Assembly (NCBI RefSeq): GCF_016405855.1
Contig: NZ_JAEFCA010000004.1
Span: forward strand, 406,075-470,074
Origin: Flavobacterium sp. IB48
GTDB taxonomy: Bacteria; Bacteroidota; Bacteroidia; Flavobacteriales; Flavobacteriaceae
Reading direction: 5' to 3'
Length of the DNA stretch: 64,000 bases
The position numbers were made by a program, and so were the translations under genes. Shown piece after piece: positions 9,118 to 18,247 of the stretch (its first letter is position 1; each line of letters opens with the position of its first letter). The notes beneath the pieces are model-generated. The model did not search any database and was not told the origin of the DNA. It was given only the letters and a program-made list of their open reading frames with translations.

Positions 9118-9843
9118 ATGATCTCAAAAAAAATCATATCTGGGATATTATTCCTAATAACATTAATTTCGAATGCGCAGTCAGAAAGTAATAAACTAGA
9201 TGCAGCTGGAAAAAAAGATGGACTTTGGAAAGGAACTTACGCCGAATCTAAACGCCCACGTTACGAAGGAACTTTTGATCACGGAAAAGAAACAGGTATT
9301 TTTAAATTTTTTGATGATACAAAAAAAGGAGACGTTATCGCTACAAGAGATTTTAGTGCAAATGATGGAAGTTCGTACACTATTTTTTTTGATCAAAATA
9401 AAAATAAGGTAAGCGAAGGAAAAGAAGTGGGAAAAGTACGTGATGGAGAATGGAAATATTATCACAAAGCTTCTAAAGTTTTAATGACAGTTGAGAATTA
9501 TAAAAATGGAAAATTAGAAGGCTTAAAAACTATTTATTATCCAAATGCTCAAATTGCTGAAGAGATGATGTACAAAAATGGTTTAAAAGAAGGAGCATAT
9601 AAGAAAATGGGAGTAGACGGAACACTCTTGGAAGAATCTAATTTTAAAGATAACGAATATAATGGAGATGCCGTTTTTTATGATTCAGACAAATCGGTTG
9701 CTTCTAAAGGTAAATTTGTGAATGGTAAAAAAGCTGGAATGTGGCAGTTTTATCAGAAAGGAAAATTAGTGAAAGAAGTGAATATGAGCGATCCTAAAAA
9801 CACGAATAAAGCTTCTGAAAAAGTAGGAACTTCAAAGAAATAA
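9118..9843 (+). CDS. Secreted MORN-repeat protein, YwqK-antitoxin-like family
   Basis: A 241-residue protein with a Sec signal peptide (MISKKIISGILFLITLISNAQS). The rest is made of repeated MORN-2-type units of the form NGKxxGxWxxY: GLWKGTY near 38, DGEWKYY near 110, GKLEGLKTIYYPN near 135, GLKEGAYKKM near 155, YNGDAVFYDS near 180, and KKAGMWQFYQKGK near 205. In Bacteroidota such proteins are often labelled toxin-antitoxin YwqK antitoxins, but the signal peptide argues for a periplasmic or surface role, and no toxin gene lies beside it. The true function is unknown. Terminators on both sides make it a single-gene unit. Confidence 0.75.
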   Translation: MISKKIISGILFLITLISNAQSESNKLDAAGKKDGLWKGTYAESKRPRYEGTFDHGKETGIFKFFDDTKKGDVIATRDFSANDGSSYTIFFDQNKNKVSEGKEVGKVRDGEWKYYHKASKVLMTVENYKNGKLEGLKTIYYPNAQIAEEMMYKNGLKEGAYKKMGVDGTLLEESNFKDNEYNGDAVFYDSDKSVASKGKFVNGKKAGMWQFYQKGKLVKEVNMSDPKNTNKASEKVGTSKK

Positions 9844-9883
9844 TTTTGATTTCAATTTTATAAATTTAATTAATAGACGAATC

Positions 9884-9920
9884 AATGGACTTAAATGAAT
9901 TTTTGAGTCCATTTTTTTTG
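9884..9920 (+). terminator. Terminator after the MORN-repeat gene
   Basis: 8-bp arms AATGGACT (9884-9891) and AGTCCATT (9906-9913) enclose a 14-nt loop and are followed by a T run. Confidence 0.75.
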
Positions 9921-9993
9921 CAATTGTTTTCTTGTAAAAATTGTTTTTATATAAGTAAAATATAGTAAGTTTATAACTTAAATTTTAACGTTT

Positions 9994-11043
9994 ATGAAAG
10001 TGAAAACTTTACTATTTCTCTTGTTGTTTACAGGTGTTTATGCACAAAATCAAGCTGATGCAGATAAATTAGTTGAAGAAGGAATTGTTCTTCATGATAA
10101 GGGCGATTATGAAGGTGCTATCAAAATTTATGATAACGCATTAAGTCTTGATAAAGATAATTTGTTTGCATTAATTGAGAAATCATTAACCTTAAACTCA
10201 ATAAAGAAGTTTGATGAAGTTATTACTATTTCAAAACATGCTATTGCAACGCATCCCAATAGCGGACTAGAAAATATTTATGTAAATTATGGAAATGCAC
10301 TAGATCATTTAAATAAAACGGAAGAAGCATTAAAAATCTACGAAGAAGGAATACGAAAGTTTCCAGATTATTATCAATTGTATTTTAATAAAGGAATTTG
10401 TTATGCAAATCTCAATAATAGTTCTGAAGCTATTTCATGTTTTCAAAGGTCTCTGGCTATAAATCCAAAACATCCTGGTTCATTAAACGCTATTGGTATA
10501 TTAGAATCAAATTCTAATAGGATTCCCGCTGTTCTGGCTTTTTCAAGATTTTTAATTGTAGAGCCGCAAACCAATAGATCGAAGAAGAATTTTGAAAACC
10601 TAAAAGGTCTCTTGATGAAAGGGGTAACACAAACCGGCGAAAAAGCAATAACCATTAATATCGATTCATCAACGCTTCCAGATTCTACAGGAGTAAAAAA
10701 AGAAAATGATTTTTCTAGCACAGATTTAATACTTTCTATAACCGCTAGTTTAGATTTTGATAAAAAGAATATCAAAAAAACTGAAGTAGAGAATTTTATT
10801 CGAAAAATTGAAGTGATTTGTGCTTCATTAGATGAAGGGAAAAAAGAAAATCAAGGTTTTTATTGGAATTTTTTGGCGCCTTATTTTATAGAAATGAAAA
10901 ATAAAAAGCTAATAGAGCCTTTTGCTTATATTGCATATGTCGATGCTGAAACAGATGATGTTGTAAAATGGCATAAAAAAAATCAGAATAAACTGGATGA
11001 TTTTTATGAATGGTCTAAAAATTATAAATGGGGTTTTAAGTGA
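9994..11043 (+). CDS. Secreted TPR-repeat protein
   Basis: A 349-residue protein with a short signal peptide (MKVKTLLFLLLFTGVYAQ). Residues about 20-190 hold four to five tetratricopeptide repeats, visible as pairs of helices with the G-D-Y-E-G-A-I, EEALKIYEEG and SEAISCFQRSLAINP signatures. The C-terminal 150 residues (from about 210) are a separate alpha/beta region that I cannot assign. TPR arrays mediate protein contacts; the partner is unknown. The damaged DUF4956 gene starts 39 nt downstream, so the two may share a transcript. Confidence 0.8.
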   Translation: MKVKTLLFLLLFTGVYAQNQADADKLVEEGIVLHDKGDYEGAIKIYDNALSLDKDNLFALIEKSLTLNSIKKFDEVITISKHAIATHPNSGLENIYVNYGNALDHLNKTEEALKIYEEGIRKFPDYYQLYFNKGICYANLNNSSEAISCFQRSLAINPKHPGSLNAIGILESNSNRIPAVLAFSRFLIVEPQTNRSKKNFENLKGLLMKGVTQTGEKAITINIDSSTLPDSTGVKKENDFSSTDLILSITASLDFDKKNIKKTEVENFIRKIEVICASLDEGKKENQGFYWNFLAPYFIEMKNKKLIEPFAYIAYVDAETDDVVKWHKKNQNKLDDFYEWSKNYKWGFK

Positions 11044-11082
11044 TAAAAAGATCTAATCTTAATTTGCTAATATTTTTATAAA

Positions 11083-11641
11083 ATGGATTTAAAAGAGCTT
11101 CTAGGAAGATTTTTGTTGTTGTTTTTTTCGATTTTGATCTTGTATTTTTTCTCCAACAGAAAAGATAATGCTACTATAAATCCACTAATGGTTATTGTAG
11201 GACTTTGCACTTTTTCGCTTTGTTATCTTTTTACAAAAATCGAAATTGGCGTTGGAATTGGTTTTGGTCTTTTTGCCATTTTTTCAATACTCCGTTTTAG
11301 GACACAATCCTTTACAGTAAATGCAATCATCTTTCTGTTTGCAACAATCACATTGTCTATTTTAGACATTATGTATCCGTTTGAAAAGATTGAATTGTTG
11401 CTCTTTTTTCAAATTATTATCATCGGATTTTACATCGCGGCTTCAATTATTGTCAATAAGAAAGCGTCAAAATATCTAAATTCCGTTGATATGAAAAATT
11501 TCTCTTGACGATAATTTTTCTTTAAACACAGAGATAATTAGAAAATCAATTCAAGAGAAAATTAAGATTGAAGATTTTGATTTTAGAATTGTACTAATCA
11601 ATACTGCAAACAACGAAATAGATTTATTAGTATTCTATTAA
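11083..11641 (+). pseudogene. DUF4956 membrane protein, interrupted by a +1 frameshift at 11506
   Basis: The first frame codes 141 residues with four to five membrane helices and the DUF4956 hallmark GIGFGLFAIFSILRFRT. It stops at a TGA at 11506-11508. In the +1 frame the coding sense continues without a break for 44 codons from 11507 (GAC GAT AAT) to a TAA at 11639-11641, giving a hydrophilic tail ending NEIDLLVFY, as expected of the cytoplasmic end of the family. Joining the frames gives about 185 residues. One extra base near TTCTCTTGAC explains it: a real mutation, a sequence error, or a shift at the UCU UGA C site. The function of DUF4956 is unknown. The 3' end overlaps the convergent gene by 4 nt. 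Confidence 0.7.
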
Positions 11642-13515
11642 TCGTTGAAAGGGCGAACTTGTTTGATGTATAAATCTCTTTTTTCGCCGACAATTTTAAA
11701 CTCAATATCTACAGGATGAAATTGGTTTTTACGCCAATATCGATACATTTTGGTTTCAATTTTTTTGCTGACATCATACAGATTACTCATTTCTTTTCTG
11801 GTCAATAAAGGCTCATTATTGTTTAAATTGGAATTGGAAGTATAATCGATATCAAAATCGGTTTCGTCTTTTCCGTCATTAAAATGATAAGCGACAAATT
11901 GTTCGCAGATTTCTCCTTTTTCGGGTTTAACAACCGAATTTTCTCCTTTTTGAACATTAACTGTAATTCCAGGAAAGTTTTGTCTAAAAATGTTTTTTGT
12001 GATGATAACACCATTTGCCAATTCGTCAGGAAAAGAGCGATGTACTAAAACGCCCATTGCAATATTTTGCTGATCAATTCCAAAAAGTTCTCTTTCGTTA
12101 TACGAAGCTTCATTCCATACGCTTGCCCAAACTTGTTTTATGGCTTTTTCGAAAGTTTTGATAGAATCACCTATAATTCCAGTTTTTGAATCGTACAATC
12201 CAGCGCCATTAAAATCATCCAAATCTTCTGCGTTTGTAGAAGAGCGAAATCTGAAATTTTTGAATTTTGCATCTTTAAAAGCGGTGTTCAATTTTGAAAT
12301 TAATTGAGGATCAATAGGTTCTTTTTTAATAGCGTCTCTAATTTTTTTAAGCTGTTTATTGATCCAAATTGTAGAATCTTTTTTGGGAAAAGTTAAAAGT
12401 TCAGCAATTAATGGAGAAATAGCAGGATTCTGAATATGCTTTGTATAATAGTAAAACGGAATAGCATGCGCATTTTCAGGTACTTTAAATGGAATTTCTT
12501 TTGAAATAGCAATTAAATACGCCATGTTTTGTGCTTTTGAACCAATATAATTAACCCCCTTTTTAGGAATTTCAGCCAAGTTTACTAATTCGGTAATGCT
12601 ATTATCAATAATGAGTTTTTTCTTTTTTCCAGAGGTTTTTACTGGAATCTTTTTGGTTGTTTCTTTGATGAAAAAAGTATCGACTTCTATCTTTAATTCT
12701 ACTTTTTTAGAAAGCAGTTTTTTGATATTGTTATCTTTTTCAATATTGGTATAAGCCATAATCGGAATCTTTCTGTTTTTTCCTAGAAGAACCAAATGGC
12801 TTAAAGGCGTCTGGAGTTCATTTACAATGATTCCTCGCACATTTGGAAGAACATCAGGTGTTCCATCCAAAATAATGATTTCGTCAGAATTAGGCTTTGT
12901 GGATTCCAATTCCTTGATTTTGTATTTTTTTAGAATTCCAATATTAGTTCCTCGAACAACTTCTTGATATTTGATTTCGCCAAAAATATAATCTGATTTA
13001 ACACACGGAATTTTGAATTTCTGTTCTTGATACCATTGCATCATATCGGGATTGTTCAAATAGAATTTTAGTTTTTCGCCAATAAATGTGGAATTTTTAA
13101 CCATACCAAAAAAACGTTCAATTAATGGAACTGGCATATGATCGGATGCAGCAAGTTCGAAAATCCACTTATCTGTTCCTTTTATGTGGTTTAAATTTCC
13201 GAGAAGAAAGTCTCTGTTTTTTTCTGTATCGCTGTAATTTTCATTGTTGAATACTTCAAGATCTTGGCTGTAGCCTAAATAATTAACAACGAAATCATAG
13301 TGAAGCAAAATAAGGTTACTGTTGAAATAATACATTTTCTGTTTTCGCATATCATAAATTACCTTCACTGATTCAATATTCGAAAATTTATCAGACAAAG
13401 GTTTTCCTCTAAATGCCTTGTAAGCTTCATAATTTGGCAGGGACGCGCTAAATCACTGTGCACTTAGAGAGGTTAAGATGAAAAGGAAAAATAAGCTGTA
13501 AATGAATTTTTTCAT
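11638..13515 (-). pseudogene. Secreted PEP/pyruvate-binding-domain protein with in-frame TGA after the signal peptide
   Basis: The downstream 586-codon open frame carries a PEP-utilising (PPDK N-terminal/ATP-grasp) domain: FRSSTNAEDLDDFNGAGLYD in the middle and a C-terminal end with YIKQVRPF. Upstream the same frame continues without a shift through 19 codons (FSASLPNYEAY...) to a TGA at 13455-13453. Immediately before that TGA is a perfect signal peptide, MKKFIYSLFFLFILTSLSAQ, starting at the ATG at 13515. The natural gene is therefore about 626 codons, with one nonsense codon directly after the cleavage site. An internal start would give a protein that cannot be exported. The substrate is unknown. 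The neighbouring DUF4956 gene is also broken. Confidence 0.72.
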
Positions 13516-13612
13516 ATAATACAAATAGATGATTAAATGTAATTAAAAAAAGAACTCATTGGGTGAAATTGTTTTTGTCAATTTTACATTATCGAATTAA
13601 ATTTAAATCTTT

Positions 13613-13700
13613 GCAAATCTGCTTTAATCTGTATAAATCTGCGTGAAAGTTATCGATTGAAAAAAGTATTTCACGCAGATTTTAAAAGATTTTAGCAGAT
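13613..13700. repeat. Inverted pair of ~10-bp-period ATCTG repeats
   Basis: The left half reads ATCTGCTTTA, ATCTGTATAA, ATCTGCGTGA (period 10). The right half is its reverse complement form. The inner arms are a perfect 14-bp inverted repeat (13635-13648 and 13669-13682, AAATCTGCGTGAAA); the outer arms match imperfectly. It lies in the 345-nt divergent gap between the PEP-domain gene and mnmA, in which I see no gene. Confidence 0.75.
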
Positions 13701-13825
13701 CAAATTTGATTTTTATTCTATTAATTATTCGATTTCGTTCAACGAGCAAAAACAGAATAAGTTTTATCTACTGCGGGATTGCTTAAACTAATGAAAACCA
13801 TGGTGAAATTTTCTATTATTTGGTG

Positions 13826-13833
13826 TACCTTTG
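13826..13833 (+). promoter_or_regulatory. -7 box of mnmA
   Basis: TACCTTTG matches TANNTTTG about 28 nt before the ATG. No TTG is found at the right distance upstream. Confidence 0.45.
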
Positions 13834-13860
13834 CAACCTTAAAAAATTAAACATTTCAAA

Positions 13861-15048
13861 ATGAAACGAGTAGTTGTTGGACTTTCAGGTGGGGTAGATT
13901 CTAGTGTTGCAGCATATTTATTGCAGCAGCAGGGATACGAAGTTATAGGCCTTTTCATGAAGAACTGGCACGATGATTCGGTTACTATTTCTAACGAATG
14001 TCCGTGGCTTGAGGACAGCAACGATGCTTTGCTTGTTGCTGAAAAACTTGGAATCCCGTTTCAAACTGTTGATTTAAGCGAAGAATACAAAGAAAAAATC
14101 GTTGACTACATGTTCAACGAATACGAAAAAGGTAGAACTCCAAATCCTGATGTGCTTTGTAATCGCGAAATCAAATTTGATGTGTTTATGAAAATCGCTT
14201 TAAGTCTTGGAGCAGATTACGTAGCAACAGGACACTATTGCCAAAAAAGCGAAATTGAAGTAGACGGAAAAACCGTTTATCAATTAATTGCTGGAAATGA
14301 CGTTAACAAAGATCAATCTTATTTCTTATGCCAATTGTCTCAAGAACAATTGTCTAAAGCTTTGTTTCCTATTGGAGCTTTAACAAAACCAGAAGTGCGT
14401 GAAATCGCTGCCGAAATGGAATTGGTTACAGCTGAAAAGAAAGATTCTCAAGGTTTATGTTTTATTGGGAAAGTTCGTCTTCCAGAATTTTTACAGCAAA
14501 AACTACAGCCAAAAGATGGCAAAATTGTTCAGATTGATAAAAATGATCCGATTTATACTGTTGAGAAATCGACTGAACTTTCTTTGGAAGAAAGGTTAAA
14601 ATTAGAATCTCAAAAATTAGAATATCTTCCAACAATGGGTAAAGTGGTTGGAAAACACCAAGGCGCACATTATTTTACAGTTGGACAAAGAAAAGGTCTG
14701 AATGTAGGAGGTACTACTGATCCTCTATTTGTAATTGCTACAGATGTTGAAACCAATACCATTTATACTGGTATGTCGAGCCATCATCCAGGTTTGTTTA
14801 AAAAAGCGCTTTTTGTTGGAGAATCTGAAGTACACTGGATTAGAGAAGACATGACGCTGAAAGCTGGCGATAAAATGGAAGTAATGGCTAGAATTCGTTA
14901 CCGTCAGCCTTTGCAAAAAGCTGTTTTATATCAATTTGAAGACGGAATGTATGTGGAGTTTGAAGAACCGCAGTCTGCTATTACAGAAGGACAATTTGTT
15001 GCTTGGTATTTAGAAAATGAATTAGTTGGTTCGGGAGTAATTTCTTAG
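13861..15048 (+). CDS. mnmA: tRNA-specific 2-thiouridylase MnmA
   Basis: A 395-residue cytoplasmic enzyme that thiolates U34 of tRNA-Lys, tRNA-Glu and tRNA-Gln. The PP-loop SGGVDSS is at 9-15. The two catalytic cysteines are visible as Cys100 in PDVLCNREIKF and Cys200 in SQGLCFIGK, and ATGHYC lies near 122. The C-terminal barrel domain is present (VGQRKGLNVGG). Length is usual for Bacteroidota. The activity needs a sulfur relay or IscS that is not in this window. The secreted subtilase follows 44 nt downstream on the same strand. Confidence 0.97.
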   Translation: MKRVVVGLSGGVDSSVAAYLLQQQGYEVIGLFMKNWHDDSVTISNECPWLEDSNDALLVAEKLGIPFQTVDLSEEYKEKIVDYMFNEYEKGRTPNPDVLCNREIKFDVFMKIALSLGADYVATGHYCQKSEIEVDGKTVYQLIAGNDVNKDQSYFLCQLSQEQLSKALFPIGALTKPEVREIAAEMELVTAEKKDSQGLCFIGKVRLPEFLQQKLQPKDGKIVQIDKNDPIYTVEKSTELSLEERLKLESQKLEYLPTMGKVVGKHQGAHYFTVGQRKGLNVGGTTDPLFVIATDVETNTIYTGMSSHHPGLFKKALFVGESEVHWIREDMTLKAGDKMEVMARIRYRQPLQKAVLYQFEDGMYVEFEEPQSAITEGQFVAWYLENELVGSGVIS

Positions 15049-15092
15049 CTTTATACTTTATTTGGGAGTAAATCCCTTTAAGGTATAAATTG

Positions 15093-16700
15093 ATGAGATG
15101 TAGCTTTACTTTTCTTTTATTACTTCTTTCGTTTACAGTATTTTCACAAGAAGATGCATGGGTTTATTTTAATGAAAAGCCTAATGCGCAATCTTTTTAT
15201 GACAATCCATTAAGCGAGCTTTCACAAAGAGCCTTAGATCGAAGAACGAACCAGAATATTGCTTTAGATATTACTGATGCTCCTTTGGAAACTTCGTATG
15301 TAAATCAAATTACATCAAGCGCAGGGATTACGGTAAAAGCGCAATCAAAATGGCTGAATGCACTTCATATTCAGGGAACTCAATCGAATATTAACGCCTT
15401 AAAATCACTGTCTTTTGTTTCTAGGGTAGAGTTTGCAGATAGAACTTTAAATACTACAGGGAAAAGAGTTTCTGAAGCTTCGGTAAACCAAGTTCACGAA
15501 CAGTTAAAAACTACAATTGATTATTCTTACGGAAATTCTGCGAATCAAATTCAGATGTTGAACGGGCAAGTTCTGCATCAGCAGAATTTTACTGGAGAAG
15601 GAAAAATTATAGCCGTTATGGACGGCGGTTTTCCTGGCGTTAATACTGCGCAACCATTTGAAAATCTTAGAAATAATAATAAAATTCTAGGCGGTTATGA
15701 TTATACTACCAGAAATAGCAATTTCTATACGGGCGATTCTCATGGAACTTCGGTGCTTTCAACAATGGGAGGTTTTAAAGCAAATTCTTTAGTTGGAACT
15801 GCTCCAAATGCCTCATATTATCTTTTTATTACAGAAATTCAAGCTCAAGAGATTCCGTTAGAAGAGTCGCTGTGGGTAGAAGCCGCAGAACAGGCAGATG
15901 CTTTAGGAGTCGATATAATTACTACTTCATTAGGATATTTTCTGGATAGAGACGAAATTAGATACAATCACACCTACAGCGAGATGAATGGAACTACGAC
16001 TTTTATTTCTCGTGGTGCCGAAATTGCTTTTAGCAAAGGAATTTTGGTTTTGGCATCTGCTGGAAATGAAGGAACTCAAGTAGAAAAACATATTGGTTCG
16101 CCTGCAGATGCGGTTTCAGTATTGACAGTTGGTTCTGTTAATGCCTCTAAAGTAAGAGCTAGTTCCAGTTCTATCGGACCAACTTATGATGGAAGAATAA
16201 AACCAGATGTTATGGCACAAGGAGCATCGGCGGTAGTTTCTGATGCAAATGGCAATATTGGCACAGCAAGCGGAACGTCATTTTCATGTCCGATAATGGC
16301 AGGAATGGCGGCTTCTTTATGGCAGGCTTTTCCAACTAAAACCAATAAAGAAATCAGGCAAATGATTGTAAAATCTGCTGATAGATATGCCAATCCAGAT
16401 AATAATTATGGATATGGAATACCAAATTTTGGAGCAACTTTGAGTGTTGATGATTTTATTGCCGAAACTGCTTTTTCGGTTTATCCAAACCCAACTCAAA
16501 CATCGATTACTTTTTCTTTTTTAAACGAAGACAATACAGCATCAGTAACTATTTATTCTGTCTTAGGACAGAAACTAATTGAAGAAAAAATTAGTAATTT
16601 AAATCCCGTTCTGTCTTTGCAATCTTTACAAAGCGGACTTTATTTTTATAGTTTTGACGCCAATAAACTGCATAAGACAGGAAAGATAATCAAGCAATAA
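15093..16700 (+). CDS. Secreted S8 (subtilisin-like) peptidase with T9SS sorting domain
   Basis: A 535-residue secreted serine peptidase. A signal peptide ends at FSQ near residue 19. The catalytic triad is Asp177 (AVMDGG), His217 (DSHGTS) and Ser396 (GTSFSCP), with the oxyanion Asn in SAGNEG near 324. The last 75 residues are a type A C-terminal sorting domain with VYPNP, a GQKL motif, LQSGLY and a final KIIKQ, the tag that sends proteins through the type IX secretion system. It should be anchored on or released from the cell surface and degrade external protein. The ATG at 15093 is preferred over the TTG just before it. The next gene starts 8 nt after the stop. Confidence 0.94.
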   Translation: MRCSFTFLLLLLSFTVFSQEDAWVYFNEKPNAQSFYDNPLSELSQRALDRRTNQNIALDITDAPLETSYVNQITSSAGITVKAQSKWLNALHIQGTQSNINALKSLSFVSRVEFADRTLNTTGKRVSEASVNQVHEQLKTTIDYSYGNSANQIQMLNGQVLHQQNFTGEGKIIAVMDGGFPGVNTAQPFENLRNNNKILGGYDYTTRNSNFYTGDSHGTSVLSTMGGFKANSLVGTAPNASYYLFITEIQAQEIPLEESLWVEAAEQADALGVDIITTSLGYFLDRDEIRYNHTYSEMNGTTTFISRGAEIAFSKGILVLASAGNEGTQVEKHIGSPADAVSVLTVGSVNASKVRASSSSIGPTYDGRIKPDVMAQGASAVVSDANGNIGTASGTSFSCPIMAGMAASLWQAFPTKTNKEIRQMIVKSADRYANPDNNYGYGIPNFGATLSVDDFIAETAFSVYPNPTQTSITFSFLNEDNTASVTIYSVLGQKLIEEKISNLNPVLSLQSLQSGLYFYSFDANKLHKTGKIIKQ

Positions 16701-16708
16701 TTTTCTTA

Positions 16709-17653
16709 ATGAATAAAATCACCCAACTTTTCAATATAAAATATCCAATCATTCAAGGCGGAATGATCTGGAACAGTGGTTATAAATTGGCTTCGGCAGT
16801 AAGTAATGCTGGAGGTTTAGGGCTTATTGGTGCAGGTTCGATGTATCCAGAAGTTTTAAGAGAACACATCCAAAAATGTAAAAAAGCAACTGACAAACCT
16901 TTTGGGGTCAATATTCCGATGTTATATCCTAATATCGAAGAAATCATGAATATTGTGGTTGAAGAAGGCGTTAAAATTGTTTTTACTTCCGCAGGAAATC
17001 CTAAAACTTGGACTTCTTTTTTGAAAGAAAGAGGTATTACAGTTGTTCATGTGGTTAGCAGTAGCGTTTTTGCTTTGAAAGCGCAAGATGCTGGAGTAGA
17101 TGCAGTTGTTGCTGAGGGTTTTGAAGCTGGCGGTCATAACGGACGTGAAGAAACCACGACATTGACTTTGATTCCGATGGTAAAAGAAAAAATCCAGATT
17201 CCGTTGATCGCAGCTGGAGGAATTGCTACAGGAAGAGGAATGCTTGCTGCAATGGTTCTTGGAGCAGATGGTGTTCAAGTTGGAAGCCGTTTTGCGGCAT
17301 CTATAGAATCTTCTTCGCACAATAATTTTAAACAAACTATAGTTAGTACTTTAGAAGGGGGTACACAGTTGACATTGAAAGAATTAGCTCCTGTTCGATT
17401 GATTAAAAATAAATTTTATCAAGATGTTCAGGAATTGTACCAAAAATGCCCTTCTAAGGAAGAATTAATACAGCTTTTAGGAAGAGCAAGAGCAAAAAAA
17501 GGAATGTTTGAAGGAGATTTGGACGAGGGAGAATTGGAAATTGGACAAGTTGCAGGTCTGATTCATGAAATTTTGCCGGTTGAAGAAATTATTCGACAAA
17601 TGATTGCCGAATTTGAAGTCGCATCCAAAGAAAAGAGTACTTTTGAGTTTTAA
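16709..17653 (+). CDS. NAD(P)H-dependent flavin oxidoreductase / nitronate monooxygenase
   Basis: A 314-residue TIM-barrel FMN enzyme of the 2-nitropropane dioxygenase/FabK-like family. It has KYPIIQGGMIW at the start, AEGFEAGGHNG in the middle (the catalytic His region), and AAGGIATGRGMLAAMVLGADGVQ for phosphate binding. It should oxidise nitronates such as propionate 3-nitronate. FabK-type enoyl-ACP reductases share the fold, so fatty-acid synthesis remains an alternative. It sits 8 nt after the subtilase gene and 20 nt before a small secreted protein. Confidence 0.88.
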   Translation: MNKITQLFNIKYPIIQGGMIWNSGYKLASAVSNAGGLGLIGAGSMYPEVLREHIQKCKKATDKPFGVNIPMLYPNIEEIMNIVVEEGVKIVFTSAGNPKTWTSFLKERGITVVHVVSSSVFALKAQDAGVDAVVAEGFEAGGHNGREETTTLTLIPMVKEKIQIPLIAAGGIATGRGMLAAMVLGADGVQVGSRFAASIESSSHNNFKQTIVSTLEGGTQLTLKELAPVRLIKNKFYQDVQELYQKCPSKEELIQLLGRARAKKGMFEGDLDEGELEIGQVAGLIHEILPVEEIIRQMIAEFEVASKEKSTFEF

Positions 17654-17673
17654 TTACCTGCAAGAAATATTTT

Positions 17674-18084
17674 ATGAATTCCCTACGCCCTTACATATTG
17701 TTACTGTTTTTAGCTTTTGGATTGCAACAGGTTCAGAGTCAGTCTTATCATTTTAAAACATCAGGATTTAGTGTTCTAGAGAAAAATGAACGAGGTAAGT
17801 GGGGAGAATGGTCTAATCTTGATCTGGTAAATCTTTCGGTGGTTTTAGATACCAATAAACACAGGATTGTAGTATATTCTCAGGAAATTCAGTTATACAA
17901 TATCTTAGATTATATCGAAAGAGAAGAAAATGATACCGATATTGTTTATTCTTTTATGTGTAAAGATAATGACGGAAAAGAATGCAAACTGTCAATTATC
18001 ACCCGAAAAAAGCAAGATTACAGAAAACAATTATACATTAATTATGACAATCGTATTATTGTCTATAATATTATTACAGTTTAA
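17674..18084 (+). CDS. Small secreted protein of unknown function
   Basis: A 136-residue protein with a clear signal peptide (MNSLRPYILLLFLAFGLQQVQSQ). The mature part is a beta-rich domain of about 113 residues with two cysteines (FMCKDNDGKECKL) that could form a disulfide. I recognise no family. It lies 20 nt downstream of the flavin oxidoreductase gene and is probably the last gene of the mnmA-to-here strand. An octamer array and a terminator follow its stop. Confidence 0.6.
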   Translation: MNSLRPYILLLFLAFGLQQVQSQSYHFKTSGFSVLEKNERGKWGEWSNLDLVNLSVVLDTNKHRIVVYSQEIQLYNILDYIEREENDTDIVYSFMCKDNDGKECKLSIITRKKQDYRKQLYINYDNRIIVYNIITV

Positions 18085-18091
18085 AAATAAG

Positions 18092-18123
18092 CTTCTAAGA
18101 TGCTAAGGTTCTGAGGGACTAAG
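18092..18123 (+). repeat. Octamer array, 4 units, sense to the upstream gene
   Basis: CTTCTAAG, ATGCTAAG, GTTCTGAG and GGACTAAG are contiguous, and AAAATAAG at 18084-18091 just before them fits a fifth degenerate unit touching the stop codon. The array lies between the stop and the shared terminator. Confidence 0.8.
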
Positions 18124-18165
18124 TTTTTTTAGATTATAAGTATTTCAGATTTAATTAAAAATAAT

Positions 18166-18197
18166 AAACCCGACAGGTTTTAAAATCTGTCGGGTTT
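18166..18197. terminator. Bidirectional terminator between convergent genes
   Basis: A perfect 11-bp stem, AAACCCGACAG with CTGTCGGGTTT, and a 10-nt loop. It sits in the middle of the convergent gap and serves both 17674 (+) and 18246 (-). Confidence 0.8.
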
Positions 18198-18207
18198 GCT
18201 ATATAAA

Positions 18208-18247
18208 CTTAGTATCTCGAAAACTTAGAAACTTAGCGTCTTAGACT
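18208..18247 (-). repeat. Octamer array, 5 units, sense to the minus-strand gene
   Basis: On the plus strand: CTTAGTAT, CTCGAAAA, CTTAGAAA, CTTAGCGT, CTTAGACT. Read on the minus strand these are NNNCTAAG units beginning inside the TAG stop codon of the DUF4268 gene and running towards the terminator. Confidence 0.78.

Noticed and set aside
9118..9843. YwqK-like gene as half of a toxin-antitoxin pair
   Set aside because: It has a signal peptide, and no toxin-like small gene lies next to it; both sides are closed by terminators.
16922..17335. 137-residue minus-strand frame inside the flavin oxidoreductase gene
   Set aside because: It is antisense to conserved barrel motifs; the Ser/Asn/Cys-rich composition is typical of shadow frames.
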